NCBI RefSeq assembly: GCF_000315625.1 | Contig: NW_005434644.1 | Location: forward strand, 574,196 to 638,195 | Source: Guillardia theta CCMP2712 | Lineage: Eukaryota; Cryptophyceae; Pyrenomonadales; Geminigeraceae | Length of the DNA stretch: 64,000 nt | Reading direction: 5' to 3' | In this document: piece by piece, positions 21,127-32,625 of the stretch | Position numbering within the stretch: position 1 is the stretch's first letter | Layout of the letters: the number at the start of each line of letters is the position of its first letter | Position numbers and translations under genes: made by a program | Notes under the pieces: generated by a model | Databases searched by the model: none | The model's input: only the letters and a program-made list of their open reading frames with translations | What the model was told of the DNA's origin: nothing

Positions 21127-23883
21127 ATGGCGCCAAGTCGCCAAACTATGACCATGCTAGCGCTGGGAGGTGTTCCCGCAATCATCATCTTCATCTTTCG
21201 ACTTCTTCAGGCGATCAAGGTCTCTCGAAAACGAAAGGACCTTGAGGAGAAAGCGCACAAGCGGAGGAACGAATCGATGCAACAGATTGAAAAAGTAGTT
21301 GCACTGTCCAAAGAAGGATCCAATGATGAGCCGGGCGATGCTGTCACCAACATAGCGTACAAAGACTTGAAAGAAAAACTCGAAACAGGACAGCTCGCAG
21401 CTTATGATGTTGTGAACGCCTATCGAAGAAAGGCCGCTTCATTGCACAAAGAATTGAATTGCCTCACCGGATTCATTGAAGGTGCGCTTGAACAAGCAAA
21501 GGTAAATCCAACAGTTGCAAACTGTTGACATTCACCGACCTAACTTCAAATTCTCAGACTTTAGATTCCCTAAGAACCTCAGGCCAGTTGAAAGGCGTTC
21601 TTCATGGCATTCCTGTCAGCGTGAAGGAGACGATCCTTCTCAAGGTAAGATGGATGCTTTCCTTGGCGGTAGTTGATGGAGATGGCGAGCAGGGTTACGA
21701 CAGTACAGCAGGTATAGCAAAACGATGTGGAATACTTTCAGAGGAAGACAGCGTCGCCATTGCTGCAATCAAGGTATCCTTATACAAACTTTGTCTATCC
21801 TACATAGAACTTGCAATGAAGAAACTTATTCAATGTTCTTTGTTATGTCTTCAGGAAGCCGGAGGCGTTCCATTTTGTAGGACTAATATTCCTCAGACCA
21901 ACTTGTCCTACGGATGCAGGTCGTTTGTCGCATTTCCTGCCTTATTCTAGTTTCACATTTTGAGCAGCAACCCAATCTACGGAGCTACATGCAACCCCTT
22001 TAAGAAGGACAGAACATCTGGAGGATCTTCAGGGGGTGAAGCAGCCTTGATCTGTTGTGGGGGTTCAGTCCTGGGCATGGGTACCGACATAGGGGGGAGC
22101 ATTCGTGTTCCTGCAGCATTTTGTGGCATTTGTGGTTTCAAGCCATTTTCTGGGTCGCGCATCGTGTTATTTGAGTGTGAATCTCATACTGCATTGCCTC
22201 GCAGGAGAATATCTCGGAGAGGATCTTTTTCTGTTCTTCCTGGGCAGACAGGAGTAGCAGCTTCCTTTGGGCCTATGGCAAAGGAAGTAGATACAATTGC
22301 AGCAGCAATGTCAGCGTTGGTTACCTATTCGAACAAGTATGATACATTCGTGGTAAGAGATCGTGTTCGAATCATACGACTCAGTTGCCTGATTTTTGCC
22401 AAGGCTCCAATCCCATGGAGCTGGGATACATACAATGCTAGCTCAAAGCTCAGAATCGGATACTATGTCGCGGATGGCTTCATAGCCTCAACTCCTGGTG
22501 AGTTTGCTCCCGCACCGACATCCCAGTCATACAGAGAGGCAGCGTGTGCTCGGGCGGTCAGGGAGGCTTGTCATGCGATGAGAGCTCGCGGACATCAGAT
22601 TATCCCCTTTAAACCACCTCATGCTATCAAGGTATCGTGATTTCATGTTTCAGTTCGATAAGCGCTGAGAAGTATACCAGTGCTTGTTACTTTTTATCAA
22701 GTTGTTGACTGCTGATGGAGGGAAATCCGTACGAGTTGGCATCTATTTCACTACTCTATTGACAGAATGTCTTGTTTAGGTCTTCGAACTTCTCCAAAAC
22801 GAGACAGTAAGAACCGATGACTCCCAACCCCCCCCCCCCCCTTCCCAGCCCCCCTCCCCCTGCGATTCATTTCGATTAATACAGGTAGATGGAAGTTTAA
22901 GAGCCTTCGTAGAAGGGGTGAGAGTGTCTGGATCATTCTGGACTGGAAAACTGCTGCCAAAAGCTCTAAGGAGACAAGGGAAGAAGCGAGTTGCGGATCT
23001 GCTGGAGTCGCAAGGAATATGCTCGACAGATGAGCTTTGGAAAGCGCAGGTACATGTACTTGCTTGAAAGTTTCCCGTTCACTCTTTGTCGTCCAGTCTG
23101 AGCGGATTCGGTTGCAAGCCATTTGGGAAAAGGCATTCAAAGAGGCCGGCAAGTTGTTGCATATGAGATCGTAAGGCTCCTTATGCTGCCATCAGGAGTC
23201 GACGTCTTGATATGTCCTTCACATACGATGCTTGCGCCCAAGCCGAATGTGGTGGCATCATCTGGTGAATACACAGGGAAATAGATGAAATGTGAATTGA
23301 ATTTCCACATAGGGATTACTTTGTGCTATACGCAGATTTTCAACTTTCTCGATTTTCCAGCAGGTGAGCATGCTCATCTTGCATGCCACTAATGTACAAT
23401 GAACATCCTTTGCCTAGGAACTGTTCCAGTTGGTACTGCCAATACAGAAGACGAACTGGCAATGGAGGTCAGTACAAGAGATCAGTACGTCAACCGTGAA
23501 TCGATGCGGGTGTTCACAGGACTGGCCACACAATACGTTGAAGGAGCAGTTCGGCGATGACTTGCAGAGGATGATTGATTCTAACTTGTGAGATCGCGAA
23601 TGTGATGTTCTGATTTGAATGACGTGTTTCGGTATGTCAGGGTATACGGTGAACAGCATGATGCGGTGGAGGCAATCGTTCGTTCTAACTGTCAAGGCAT
23701 TGTTGGTCTTCCCACGGCCGTGCAGGTCAGGAGCGTTCCCGTGTGGGTTTCATCCGTCATGCTGATTTTTGCTGCTGGAACTGGCAGTGTGTCACCTTGC
23801 CATGGAAGGAAGAACTCTGCCTACGAGCCATGCGAGAAATTCAATCGGCTCTTGGCAAAAATGTGCCGACACCTTGCTTGTAA
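21127..23883 (+). CDS. Fatty-acid amide hydrolase-like amidase
   Basis: Many exons encode a membrane-anchored amidase-signature enzyme that hydrolyses fatty-acid amides. An N-terminal hydrophobic helix (MLALGGVPAIIIFIFRLLQA) precedes a basic linker. The catalytic triad of the family is intact: Lys in GIPVSVKETIL, Ser in RTSGGSSGGEAALI and the nucleophile Ser in GMGTDIGGSIRVPAAFCG. Supporting motifs are VPFCRTNIPQTNLSYGC, SNPIYGATCNPF, RISRRGSF and ASFGPMAKEV. The C-terminus is GLPTAVQ joined to CVTLPWKEELCLRAMREI and ends at TAA 23881-23883, as in FAAH1. One intron holds a poly-C run at about 22828-22841. The family is secure; the precise amide substrate is not. Confidence 0.92.
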
Positions 23884-25095
23884 CTTCACTTTGCCGCGCA
23901 GCCTACGGAGCGCCGGGCGGGGCCTGCCAAATGTGAACTTACCCGCTGCCAGCTGACCGTGGGTAGTGCCGAGCCGCATCGGCCAGTAAACTTCATTATG
24001 TGGCGAGTCGGTACCATACTAGCCTCGCTTCAACTTGCCAGTGCCGTGATCATGCCAGCGACACACCGGCGTGAATAAACGTGCTGCCAGTCACCGAATA
24101 CGGTCCGTCTCATCATGATGGTGCCGTACGCGGTAGCAGCCACTGCTGATACGGCGTGCATGAGCCGCCTGAGCGGATACTAAATCGCCACCGACTCATC
24201 AATGACCACAAAGTCATCCTACTCCATAGTGCTAGGAATCGTCACTACCGTCGAGTCGACTCGAACTTTTCACGACAGGGGGGGACCTGATACCATGAAC
24301 GGGACCCTTGAAAGCCGAAATCACTGAATCAACCGTTTCGAAATGCCAGTTTGGAACAATTGGGAACGATCCGACATTCCTCAGTACCTCGAACTTCAAA
24401 CCAGCGGCGGCGACAATCATGTGAGCCTCCGGCTGCCGGCCGCTGAGTTCCGAGTATCAGTGGTTCAGTGGGCAACACGGTAGGCGGGATGAGGGTTCCG
24501 AGTTCAGTTGTTTGTATGGCCTGTGCGACCGAAAGTGCCTCGGATCGGAAAGAGTCTTGAGTCAGTTTTGCTCTGCCACCGATTGTCCTCTGTCGGATTC
24601 TGAAAGTTTTGACTTAACTTTGAGTAAAGCGTTTTCAACCCGGTGCTGCCATCCGGGCCGACCGCCCGGCCGCCGATCGGATCATCGATCGGATCATGGC
24701 CGCTCAGGGTGCCGGCCCGGGGCGACAATCGGAACTCCGGCCCCCGGGGAGTCCGCCGCCTCAACGAGGGCCCCCGCGCCGGTTGCCCTTTACTCCGGGT
24801 ATCATCGTGACCGTCGGACTGAGGCCGGGCTCCATCACCGTCGTCGGACTCGGAGTCAGACTCGAGTCACGAGGTCGCAATTAGACTCAGTCCTCGGACT
24901 CCACTAGCCTAGTAGCCGAAGACGCTTTAAGATGATCAAGTACCGGAGGCCCGAGAGGCTTTACAATCCATGATCCCCTGAAACTTCTTGGGTCGAAGCG
25001 TTGCAAGATTAGACCTCCGCATCTCCCTCGTTTATAATCTTGTACGCGCGCTCCTTATATCATAATACGGTCTCGCTCCTCTCCTCCGCATCTCC
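23884..25095. other. Long GC-rich non-coding block with ACTG/CAGT words
   Basis: About 1.1 kb without a credible gene. It is rich in CAGTG, ACTCAG, CCGGC and GAGTC words and in small dyads, with a 12-bp direct repeat CGATCGGATCAT twice at 24673-24696. ORFs at 24504-24907 are compositional. The last part (25020-25095) turns AT/CT-rich (TTATAATC, TTATATCATAATACGG) just before the left arm of the inverted duplication and could be its promoter. Confidence 0.5.
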
Positions 25096-25521
25096 TGAAC
25101 CATGCCATGCTGTTCGGTGACCTTCGTCGACCTCGGCCTCTCTCGCGCCCTCCCCTCCTCCAGTCCCCGTCCTTCTCTCAAGCTCTCCCCAGCACAGCGG
25201 GCATTCGTCGACGCCAACAAGCCCTCCGACGGCAGGAGAGCGACTGAGCTCCCGGCAGGAGCAGTGCGAGTGGAGTCGCGGGGTGAGGAGCTGATTGCGG
25301 CAGTGCTGGAGGCGAAGAAGCGGGGAGTGCGACTACAGGAGAGCAGCAGGAAGCAGGGGATGCTCAAGAGAAGGACGTGGTTGCTGGACGGCGGGGATAG
25401 CTCACCGGGGGGATCCTTCAAGGACGTTACAGCAGCAGCAGGATCGTGGAGGGATTGAGGAGGGAGAGTATCGAGATGAAAGTCAGGTGTATAATAGGCA
25501 GCACGTGTGTAGACATTGAGA
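25096..25521 (+). repeat. Left arm of a 426-bp inverted duplication
   Basis: The arm begins TGAACCATGCC and ends AGACATTGAGA. Its reverse complement lies at 25961-26386 with the same length and only about four differences seen by eye, including one each giving Ser/Arg, Asp/Asn and Arg/Lys changes. The boundaries are abrupt: 6 nt before an ATG on one side and 63 nt after the stop on the other. The arms are separated by 439 bp. Confidence 0.95.
25102..25458 (+). CDS. Hypothetical 118-residue protein, left copy
   Basis: Intact ORF inside the left arm. The product is basic and Ser/Arg-rich with no signal peptide or membrane segment: MPCCSVTFVDLGLSRAL, then FVDANKPSDGRRATELPAGA, a helical EELIAAVLEAKKRGVRLQES and a Gly/Ser tail. 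I recognise no family. A short AT-rich TATA-like stretch lies about 40-80 bp upstream. Because the twin copy is also intact, with few changes and several of them amino-acid changing, coding function is possible but unproven; the duplication may simply be recent. Confidence 0.4.
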   Translation: MPCCSVTFVDLGLSRALPSSSPRPSLKLSPAQRAFVDANKPSDGRRATELPAGAVRVESRGEELIAAVLEAKKRGVRLQESSRKQGMLKRRTWLLDGGDSSPGGSFKDVTAAAGSWRD

Positions 25522-25960
25522 CATTAATACGGTGAATCTAAGTGAAAATTTTCGCTGCATTTGCCTTAAGATAGTCGATATCAGACACATCAACACTCAA
25601 GTCATGTAGACAACCTGTAAATAGTTGCTGTGCCATCGGGTAGGAAAACGACCTGTTGTGAGAAATCTCTCTATGAATGCATCGCTTTAGAATCATGATC
25701 TGTTCTTGCATCAACACGATCAACAAGCACCTGTTCTCGAGAGTGTCGGTGTTTTCTTGGAGCAGCAGCGTCGGATGCACCTGCCCTTCTCATGACTTTC
25801 TCAAAACTTCCTTCAGCCATGTAAGACTCGCACTCCACCGGCCTCCTCCTCTCTATGAATCTGAGAGACTTTCATAAGCATGAAACTGCAAATCAATCTC
25901 GAATAAAAGTAATCAAGCCAAAATTTACAAGGCACATTAGATTAAGTAGATCATTCATTC
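25522..25960. other. 439-bp spacer of the inverted duplication
   Basis: Less GC-rich than its surroundings. Small ORFs at 25538-25780 and 25677-25877 have no recognisable content. No terminal repeat or target-site duplication was seen at the junctions. Confidence 0.4.
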
Positions 25961-26386
25961 TCTCAATGTCTACACAAGTGCTGCTTATTATACACCTGAC
26001 TTTCATCTCGATACTCTCCCTCCTCAATCCCTCCACGATCCTGCTGCTGCTGTAACGTTCTTGAAGGATCCCCCCGGTGAGCTATCCCCGCCGTCCAGCA
26101 ACCACGTCCTTCTCTTGAGCATCCCCTGCTTCCTGCTGCTCTCCTGTAGTCGCACTCCCCGCTTCTTCGCCTCCAGCACTGCCGCAATCAGCTCCTCACC
26201 CCGCGACTCCACTCGCACTGCTCCTGCCGGGAGCTCAGTCGCTCTCCTGCCGTCGGAGGGCTTGTTGGCGTCGACGAATGCCCGCTGTGCTGGGGAGAGC
26301 TTGAGAGAAGGACGGGGACGGGAGGAGGGGAGGGCGCGAGAGAGGCCGAGGTCGACGAAGGTCACCGAACAGCATGGCATGGTTCA
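25961..26386 (-). repeat. Right arm of the 426-bp inverted duplication
   Basis: Reverse-complement copy of 25096-25521. Outside the arms the flanks diverge at once: CACGGTTGAG beyond 26386 versus TCTCC before 25096. Confidence 0.95.
26024..26380 (-). CDS. Hypothetical 118-residue protein, right copy
   Basis: Intact twin of the ORF at 25102-25458, differing at two residues within the ORF (Ser to Arg in the SSxPRP segment, Asp to Asn in SFKxV). The upstream sequence differs from that of the left copy, so at most one copy retains the original promoter. No family was recognised. Confidence 0.38.
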   Translation of the reverse strand: MPCCSVTFVDLGLSRALPSSRPRPSLKLSPAQRAFVDANKPSDGRRATELPAGAVRVESRGEELIAAVLEAKKRGVRLQESSRKQGMLKRRTWLLDGGDSSPGGSFKNVTAAAGSWRD

Positions 26387-26953
26387 CGGTTGAGTTAAGC
26401 CGCAGCGGCGTGAGGCGGTCTGTCCGCGCCGCGCCGGTGCGTCCGCGCCGCGCCGGTGCCGCCGGGCGCAAGTTAGCCTACCGTACGGTAGTACAAGCGG
26501 CCTAGCGTCTAGAGCTGATATGGTCTAGCGTTTAGAGCTGATATGGTCCTCAGGGCCTAACTCAGTTTACGACACGACTGATCCGATGACCGTCAGATGG
26601 TCCCGTGGCCAGTCAAAACCCCACTGGCTCCGGTCACGAGGAGGCCTGACGGTCAAGCAGCCTCGTGTCACAAGGCGTCAAAACTCTTAGCCTGGCACGT
26701 GGCGATGGTACCGGGTCACCGGGTGACCGACAGACTCAGTTGACTAGGCGGGCCTGAGTGGTTGAACAGAGCAACTGCCAAGTGAGGCAGGCTCGGAGTG
26801 GAATGATGAATCTGCGTGATCGTTCCTCCATGCTGCAGTCGGGAGAGAGAGAGACGAGAGGGAGACGATGGCTGCAACTCTGATGGCATCGTAGAGCATC
26901 CAGCCAGTGTCAAGTGAATCTCCTCTGTTGCACACTTCGATCAAGCCCCGCAC
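26387..26953. other. GC-rich block with short tandem repeats
   Basis: Contains two head-to-tail copies of a 19-bp unit (26422-26440 and 26441-26459, GTCCGCGCCGCGCCGGTGC) and two copies of a 23-bp unit (26502-26524 and 26525-26547, starting CTAGCGT and ending GATATGGT, one mismatch). ACTG, CAGT and GGTCACC words follow up to about 26760. The last 200 bp should hold the choline kinase promoter. Confidence 0.6.
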
Positions 26954-28285
26954 ATGTCGCCAGAAGATATAGCAAGGAGGGAATGCGCTCGCCTCGAAAC
27001 GTGGAGTGATGTGGATCAGAGATCGATCGTCGTCGATCCGTTGAAAGGAGGGATGTCCAATAGCATGTTTGTCTGTCGGTCCGCAGGTACTTTTCCTTTG
27101 CATGCGCTATCGGAGGTTGAGACGATTGCCAGGGAACATGGCGGTAGTTCGATTTTTCGGTCAGATGGGAGGATTGATAGATCGGAACGAAGAGGTCCAA
27201 GTGTTCCTCGAGATGTCACGGAGGAGACTGGGCCCGGCATGTCTGGGGATGATATACTCCGATGAACAACAGCCCTCCCCTCCTGCAAGTGGCAAGGCTG
27301 AGAGCGAGGGCCGCCCGGCTGCCTTGCCCATCGGACGCATCGAGGAGTTTCTGCAAGGATGGAGGACCCTTGAACCCAGCGACTACCGCGACGACGTCAT
27401 GATCGGGACGATTGTGACGAACATGAAGAAATGGCACCAGACTCAGGTGCAGTCGGTGACTTGCAAGCCTCGCATCCTCCAAGATCTCCGTCGCATGCTC
27501 CGCAAGATCGCTTCAAACGATGGCGAAGTGTTTGAAAAACTTGCAAGTTTGGGGTATGAGGGCAAAGCTGACGTTGTTGGACAAGCAACCAAGTTCGTTG
27601 AGGTTGGTCTTGCTTGTTTAAGTCCTCTTCCTCAGTGCATGTCTGTAGGAATATGCAAGTATGACCTTGAGAGAAGAGGAGCTTGGCTTCTGCCACAACG
27701 ATCTCCAATATGGGAATGTCATGGTGAAAGAATCGACGAAAGAGCTCACGTTCATCGATTTTGAATACAGCGGGTACAACCCCATCTACTGTACGTCCAC
27801 CCTTTGTTTCGACCAAGTCTCACCGTGGGACTGCAGACGACATGGCGAACTTTTGGTGTGAGATGGCGGCTGACTACACAGAGGGCGTCTATGGGTGCGG
27901 ATTCCACCAGCCTCTTGGCCCAGAAGGGTTTCCCAGCGAGGAGACGCAAAGGGCAACCGTGAGACGCTACCTGAGCGCAGGAGGAGAGAAGCCGAGTGAG
28001 CAGGAGATAGAGCGTTGGAGGTCCGGTGTTGCATGTCGCCGGATGTCGCTGACTGTCTGGCAGGATGCAGGCTCTCCGTTGGGTGACAGCAAGCCACCTC
28101 TTCTGGGGGCTGTGGGGGCTGCTGCAGGTGACGTCAGCTTTGCTCCGGGTGTTTCTGACATGCTCTGGTTGAGTTAGGCCGAGAATGTCTCGAAACCGTT
28201 CGAGGAGGGTGAGTTCAACTATGTGCTATATGCTGAGAACCGCCTGTCTGCCTTTCAACGTGATTGGGGCCTAGCGGGGCAATGA
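26954..28285 (+). CDS. Choline/ethanolamine kinase
   Basis: Phosphorylates choline or ethanolamine with ATP, the first step of the CDP-choline/ethanolamine pathway. The exons join as [78 protein letters not shown] and MKKWHQTQ. The catalytic signatures are [14 protein letters not shown] (Brenner-type HxDxxxxN) and [20 protein letters not shown], then [11 protein letters not shown]. The last exons give [13 protein letters not shown] and [19 protein letters not shown] and end at TGA 28283-28285. The longer unspliced frame that ends at 28177 reads through two introns. Only 14 bp separate this stop from the convergent HEAT-gene stop. Confidence 0.92.
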
Positions 28286-28299
28286 GAGGCTCTCTCTAT

Positions 28300-30119
28300 T
28301 CATATGAACTCGGAAGAGAAGCTGCGGGTGCGGCTCATGAGCGAGTGTGTACGGCTAAGATCCTGCGATGTGTCGTCGTCTACCAGATCGTCTTCATCTT
28401 CTTCTTCATCTCCGGCCGCGATCTCCTCCAATCTTGCCTGCAGCCGCTCAACAGTCGCCTGGTCGTGCGTCTCGATCGCTTTCTTCAGCTCCTGCGCGAT
28501 CGCCATCACCTCCTCCTTCTTCTCCTGGTCTTGTCGGAAAGCTTCTCGTAGCTGGAGAGCTTTCAACACGTCCTCGCCCTCATACAAGTGCTCGTTCCTC
28601 GGAGTCAAGAGGAGGTGAGGTACAGTGCCGCCTCGTGGCGTCCTTGTGAGCATCTGGAGAATCTCACGAGGGGAGTGTCTCATTTTAGAGTCCAAGGGCG
28701 TCCTCGACATCTCCGGGATGTATCGCTGCAGGCCCACATCCCACTTCTCGCTCCGCCACGTCGACACCTTCCCAGGCTGCGCCGTCGCGTTGTTGTACGT
28801 CCAGATTGTGCCTTTGGGAGCTGTCTTCTCGGCGATGAGCCCGAGGGCATAGGAGGCAGCTCGTCGGACTTCAACCTTCTCGTCTCCCAGGGATTTCTTG
28901 AGAGTCTCTATGGCCTCATTGCTGTTGATGGTGCTCGTCATGCCCAACGCATGACACGCGACCAGGCGGATCTCCCAGTCCGGCCTGCCCTTGTCTCGGG
29001 CCCATCGCTTGGAGTACTCTTTCATCATGATCAACTTCTCCTGCACGCAAGTAAGAGAGCTCACAGTCAGATGTCACCCACCAGAACTTCTTCATCTCCC
29101 TTGACTACAACTGCGTCTAGCGCATTCAACGCTTCCTTGCGGACCTCTGCATCTCCGTCTGATAAGGCTTCGACCACATGGCTCACAGGAACAGGCGCTC
29201 CTCTCACAGAGTTCGCCGCAATGGCAGCGATGGCGCGGGCTCGGCAGGTCGGGTCCACGTCCTTTACGTGCTTGAACAGCTCGCTCATGGCAATCGCGTC
29301 CCCCATGCTCATGCAGCGGCCCAGCACCTCCATGGCGTCTGCTCGGATGGCAGGAGCCTCCGACCGCATCGCCTCCACGATGCCGTCTCGTATCTCCACG
29401 TATCCTTCATCCCGCAGAGCCGCGTCGTCCGTTTGGCTGCTGTCCGCCGCACTACCATGCTCATCGCGCCCGCTGCTGGAGGTGATGAAGCGGTCTGGGA
29501 TGTCGGAGGAGCGGGAGAAGCCTGTCATCGGTCTTGTCTCCTCAATCACCACCTCCAGATCCTCCCCGAGATCATGAAACTTTGAGTTTCTTGGCTCGTA
29601 GATGCTCCGCTGCTCCCCCATTGGGCTATGACGAGGACTGCTAGTTCTCACCCTCCCTCCTCCCTTGTGCTCTTTGATGAGAAACTCCAGCGCCCTAGCA
29701 GCTGCCTTGCGAACCATCCACTCGTCATGCGTCAGGAACCTCAAGGCGCCGGGGGCAAGACGGAGGTCGCCAGCTCTAGAGACGTAGGGGATGATCTCGA
29801 GGAGGGGGAGGACCTTGATCCACTCCCCTGCATGCCGCTGCAGCAGCTTCAGCAGCTGGTCGATGAGGATGCTGTTGTGCTGCTCGTCTCGCTTCCCCAC
29901 GGACCTCAGGGTGTCCCTTGCCAACCGGATGGCGTTCTCGTCGGAGCAGCTGGCGGAGATGAGCTTCTGCACGGCTCCTGCGATCTCATCTCTGATGCTC
30001 GCGCGAACCTGCGGCGACCGCATCCCCACACAAGGAGAGCGACCGGCGCTAGTCCGCTCCTGCCATGTCCTCCAGGCAACTGTCGGTTCGTCCGTTACAA
30101 CCGGTGCTGGCGCAGTCAT
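28300..30119 (-). CDS. HEAT/armadillo-type repeat protein
   Basis: Two exons (30119-29082 and 29040-28300) encode about 592 residues. Repeated helical pairs are visible: DEWMVRKAAARALEFLIKEH, SEAPAIRADAMEVLGRCMSM, DVDPTCRARAIAAIAANSVR, DGDAEVRKEALNALDAVVVK, RPDWEIRLVACHALGMTSTI and DEKVEVRRAASYALGLIAEK. These have the Asp/Arg spacing of HEAT repeats. A Ser-rich linker (about residues 155-235) splits the array and the C-terminus is a charged coiled coil with an acidic run (DEEEDEDDLVDDD). No enzyme domain was seen. The role is unknown. Confidence 0.85.
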
Positions 30120-30617
30120 GCCGCACTAGTATCGAGACCCTCATACAGCTCTCTCACCGGACGGTTTTCTTGGCTGGTTTTCTTGTAGGAAGTTTCTTGT
30201 CATTTTTAATGATTCACGGGGCAGTTCTAGGTGAAGTAGACATGGCCCTCGCCGACAGGAGGACCGGCAGGCCAGATTCGATCAGAACCATGCAGATTTC
30301 GGCTGGTTCATCCTCGCACCATTCATCCCTGGTCGCGTCGCTGTGCTCGATGTTTCACACCTGGGCTCACATGAGCATAGAGTGAGGAGGAGGAGGAGGT
30401 TTGTAATGTCACCTTGGGCTCTTCCTCGTCCAAGACTTGGGCCTGATAAAGTCAAACATCGCAAAATGTCATCAGACGGAACAGGCGAACATAGCCGTGG
30501 ACATCACCAGTACTTCCCATCGAAGATCCTCTCCCAATCCTCCGGCGAGATGGGATCTTGCTTTTTTCTTCGCTCTCTTGCTCGTTCCTTCTCTCTCCTC
30601 TGCAGCAAGAAGCGGTA
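30120..30617. other. Spacer between two minus-strand genes
   Basis: 5' flank of the HEAT gene and 3' flank of the DnaJ gene. Short ORFs only; no motif was recognised apart from a small GGA run at about 30383-30400. Confidence 0.3.
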
Positions 30618-32067
30618 TCAGAACAAGGAGCAAGACGCCAGCACTTTTCTCACCGCTGCCTCCCGCATTGCCTGAAGCTTCGCAGCTCTTCGTTCGATCT
30701 TCTCAGTTTTCTTGCGCCTTTCCTCTTCCTCCAGCTGAGAAGATGTCACAATCTGAAAGCAGAAACGGTGCGGAAGACCTTTTCTCTCTTGATACGTCGC
30801 TTCATCTGTTTGTTCTTGTAGGACTCGAACTTGTCGTTTCGCTCTCGCTGCCGCCTTTCGCGTTCCGAAGCCTTCTCTGTTGTCGTCCTGCCCCTCATCT
30901 GATCACTTCAACCAGTTTGACGGCTCCTCATGCAGCAGATGCATGGCAGCGATGAAGAACAGAAGCGTCGACTCACCTATGATGTACATCCCGCGGGTTG
31001 AAGAAAGTCTCAATGTTCTCCATCGAAGTCTTCATGTTTGTCCAAGCGTCCTCACTGAAGGTTGTCTGGTCCCGAATCAAGACGGGTAGGGCAGCGGCAG
31101 GAGAGCCGGGCGTACCTTGGATCGAGACGCTTTATAGGCCTTGTCCGCTTGTTTGCGGAATTCCTTGGCGTACTGCCATGAGTCCCAACTTGCGCCTGAA
31201 GTGAAATACAATCACATCTCTAGTCACAGCCTCCTCTTCCCCCACCAGGATCTTTCGGATCGTAATGGGTTCGAGGACCCTGATCCTTCTCCTCCTGCAC
31301 AGAATCCTCTGTGCTCGACTCGCGCTCCTTTCCTTTGAAAACGTCAAGCCAGGGCATGGGGGGTGCAGGTTCATACGCTGAGGTGGCCTGCTGAAGTCTG
31401 GTGTGCTGTAGCAGCTTGGTTGAGGCAGGACTCACGTCAGGAGAGAGAGACGTCTCACCTTCGCTGCGGCGGCCTGCTCGCGCTGGTCTGACTTGAACTT
31501 GTTTGACTGCACCAGAGGGATCAAGAGCGAAGTCCCAGCAGCGGCCCACCTCCGTATCCCGAAGAAGCTCTCTTCAAAGTCTCTTCTCTTCACGGGATCT
31601 TTCAGCGTTTCGTATGCATTGTTCAACCTTGCCGTCATGACCTGTAGAACATTACCTTTGGTGTCTCGTCAACGCAAGGAATTCTTAGGCAGACCTGCGC
31701 ACTGGCTTCTTTGCCCCTGTTTTTGTCAGGGTGATATTTCAAAACAGCCTTCCGATATGCTTTCTTGATCTCAGCATCGGTTGCTGTTCGCTACTCAACA
31801 AGTAAGTCCCAACTGTGACCAGAGAGACAGAGTGCAGGAGGGGAAAGAAATGCGGATCTCAGTGCAATTCGTCATCGCAACGTGACGATGTCTAAACGAA
31901 CATAGAGGATGAAATTTCGTGACAAGCAAAGTCACCTTAACGCCCAGCACTTCATACCAGTCTTCTTGCGCCTGTCTCAATCCCAAACATTGCGATTGCG
32001 ACAACATCAACCAAATAATCAATACCGATGCCAACAAATGCTTCGGCCGAATGATTGCAAACGACAT
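30618..32067 (-). CDS. Signal-peptide DnaJ (J-domain) protein with charged coiled-coil tail
   Basis: Starts at ATG 32067 with a hydrophobic leader (HLLASVLIIWLMLSQSQCLG), followed directly by the J domain: DWYEVLGVK, then TATDAEIKKAYRKAVLKYHP containing the HPD tripeptide (YHPDKNRG), and ARLNNAYETLKDPVKRRDF. Later exons carry GIRRWAAAGTSLLIPLVQS, PAPPMPWLDVFKG, SWDSWQYAKEFRKQADKAYK, DAWTNMKTSMENIETFF and a very basic/acidic helix (RERNDKFESYKNKQMKRRIK) ending at TGA 30618-30620. J proteins stimulate Hsp70 ATPase; the leader suggests the ER lumen or a membrane site, or the first stage of plastid import. The specific client is unknown. Confidence 0.85.
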
Positions 32068-32625
32068 CTATCGTTTCAATGGAGACTGAAGAATGCACCG
32101 ACCGAACAGTCCTCAGTCATCAGCACTGATTGAACTTCATGATGAATCGGCTTAAATTGTCCATCTATTTGTTTCCTTCAAGGGAGCTTCTCAACAGAAT
32201 CCCGTCCTTCAGCCTCGGATTTCGAAGTCAACGGCCATGGTGGTCAGCTTGACGACCACGATGCTCATTCAGAGACTGGAGGAGACCCTCTGCTCACAGA
32301 TCTCTCTGATCTCCTTCCACACGCGCCATTTCCCCTCTCATCGCATGCCGACTATGTGTGGTCCACGCGCTCGAACCCAGCAGATCCGCATGGCAGAGTT
32401 CTCACGACCCTCCCCGTTGCTGGTTAGATCCTCCCAAGAGCTGTCTACCTGGTTAGATCCTCCCGAGAGCTGTCTAGCTCCTTCATCTCTCCCTCCATCT
32501 TCCCCCTCCCCCTCCCCCTCCTCCCCTCCCCCCTCGCAGCATGCGCCTCAGCGTCACTAGCCGCATTTCGCAGCCATAGAAAGTCCGGGTGGGGCTATGA
32601 GATTTATTCTCCCCCAAAAACGCCA
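32068..32625. promoter_or_regulatory. Divergent region with a 29-bp tandem repeat
   Basis: Lies between the DnaJ start (minus) and the HIS4-like start (plus). Two adjacent 29-bp units beginning TGGTTAGATCCTCCC lie at 32421-32449 and 32450-32478. A CCCCCTC-rich tract follows at 32490-32535. The ORF 32237-32560 ends in Pro/Ser low complexity and is not supported as a gene. Confidence 0.5.

Noticed and set aside
20580-21245. 221-codon plus ORF upstream of the amidase
   Set aside because: Mixes AT-rich leader and GGGGTA-block sequence and is out of frame with the amidase start, whose membrane helix and signature are clear.
24504-24907. ORFs of 86 and 131 codons
   Set aside because: Compositional, in a GC-rich block with no domain and no splice context.
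28588-29577. 329-codon plus-strand ORF
   Set aside because: Antisense of the HEAT-repeat exons; composition follows the opposite strand.
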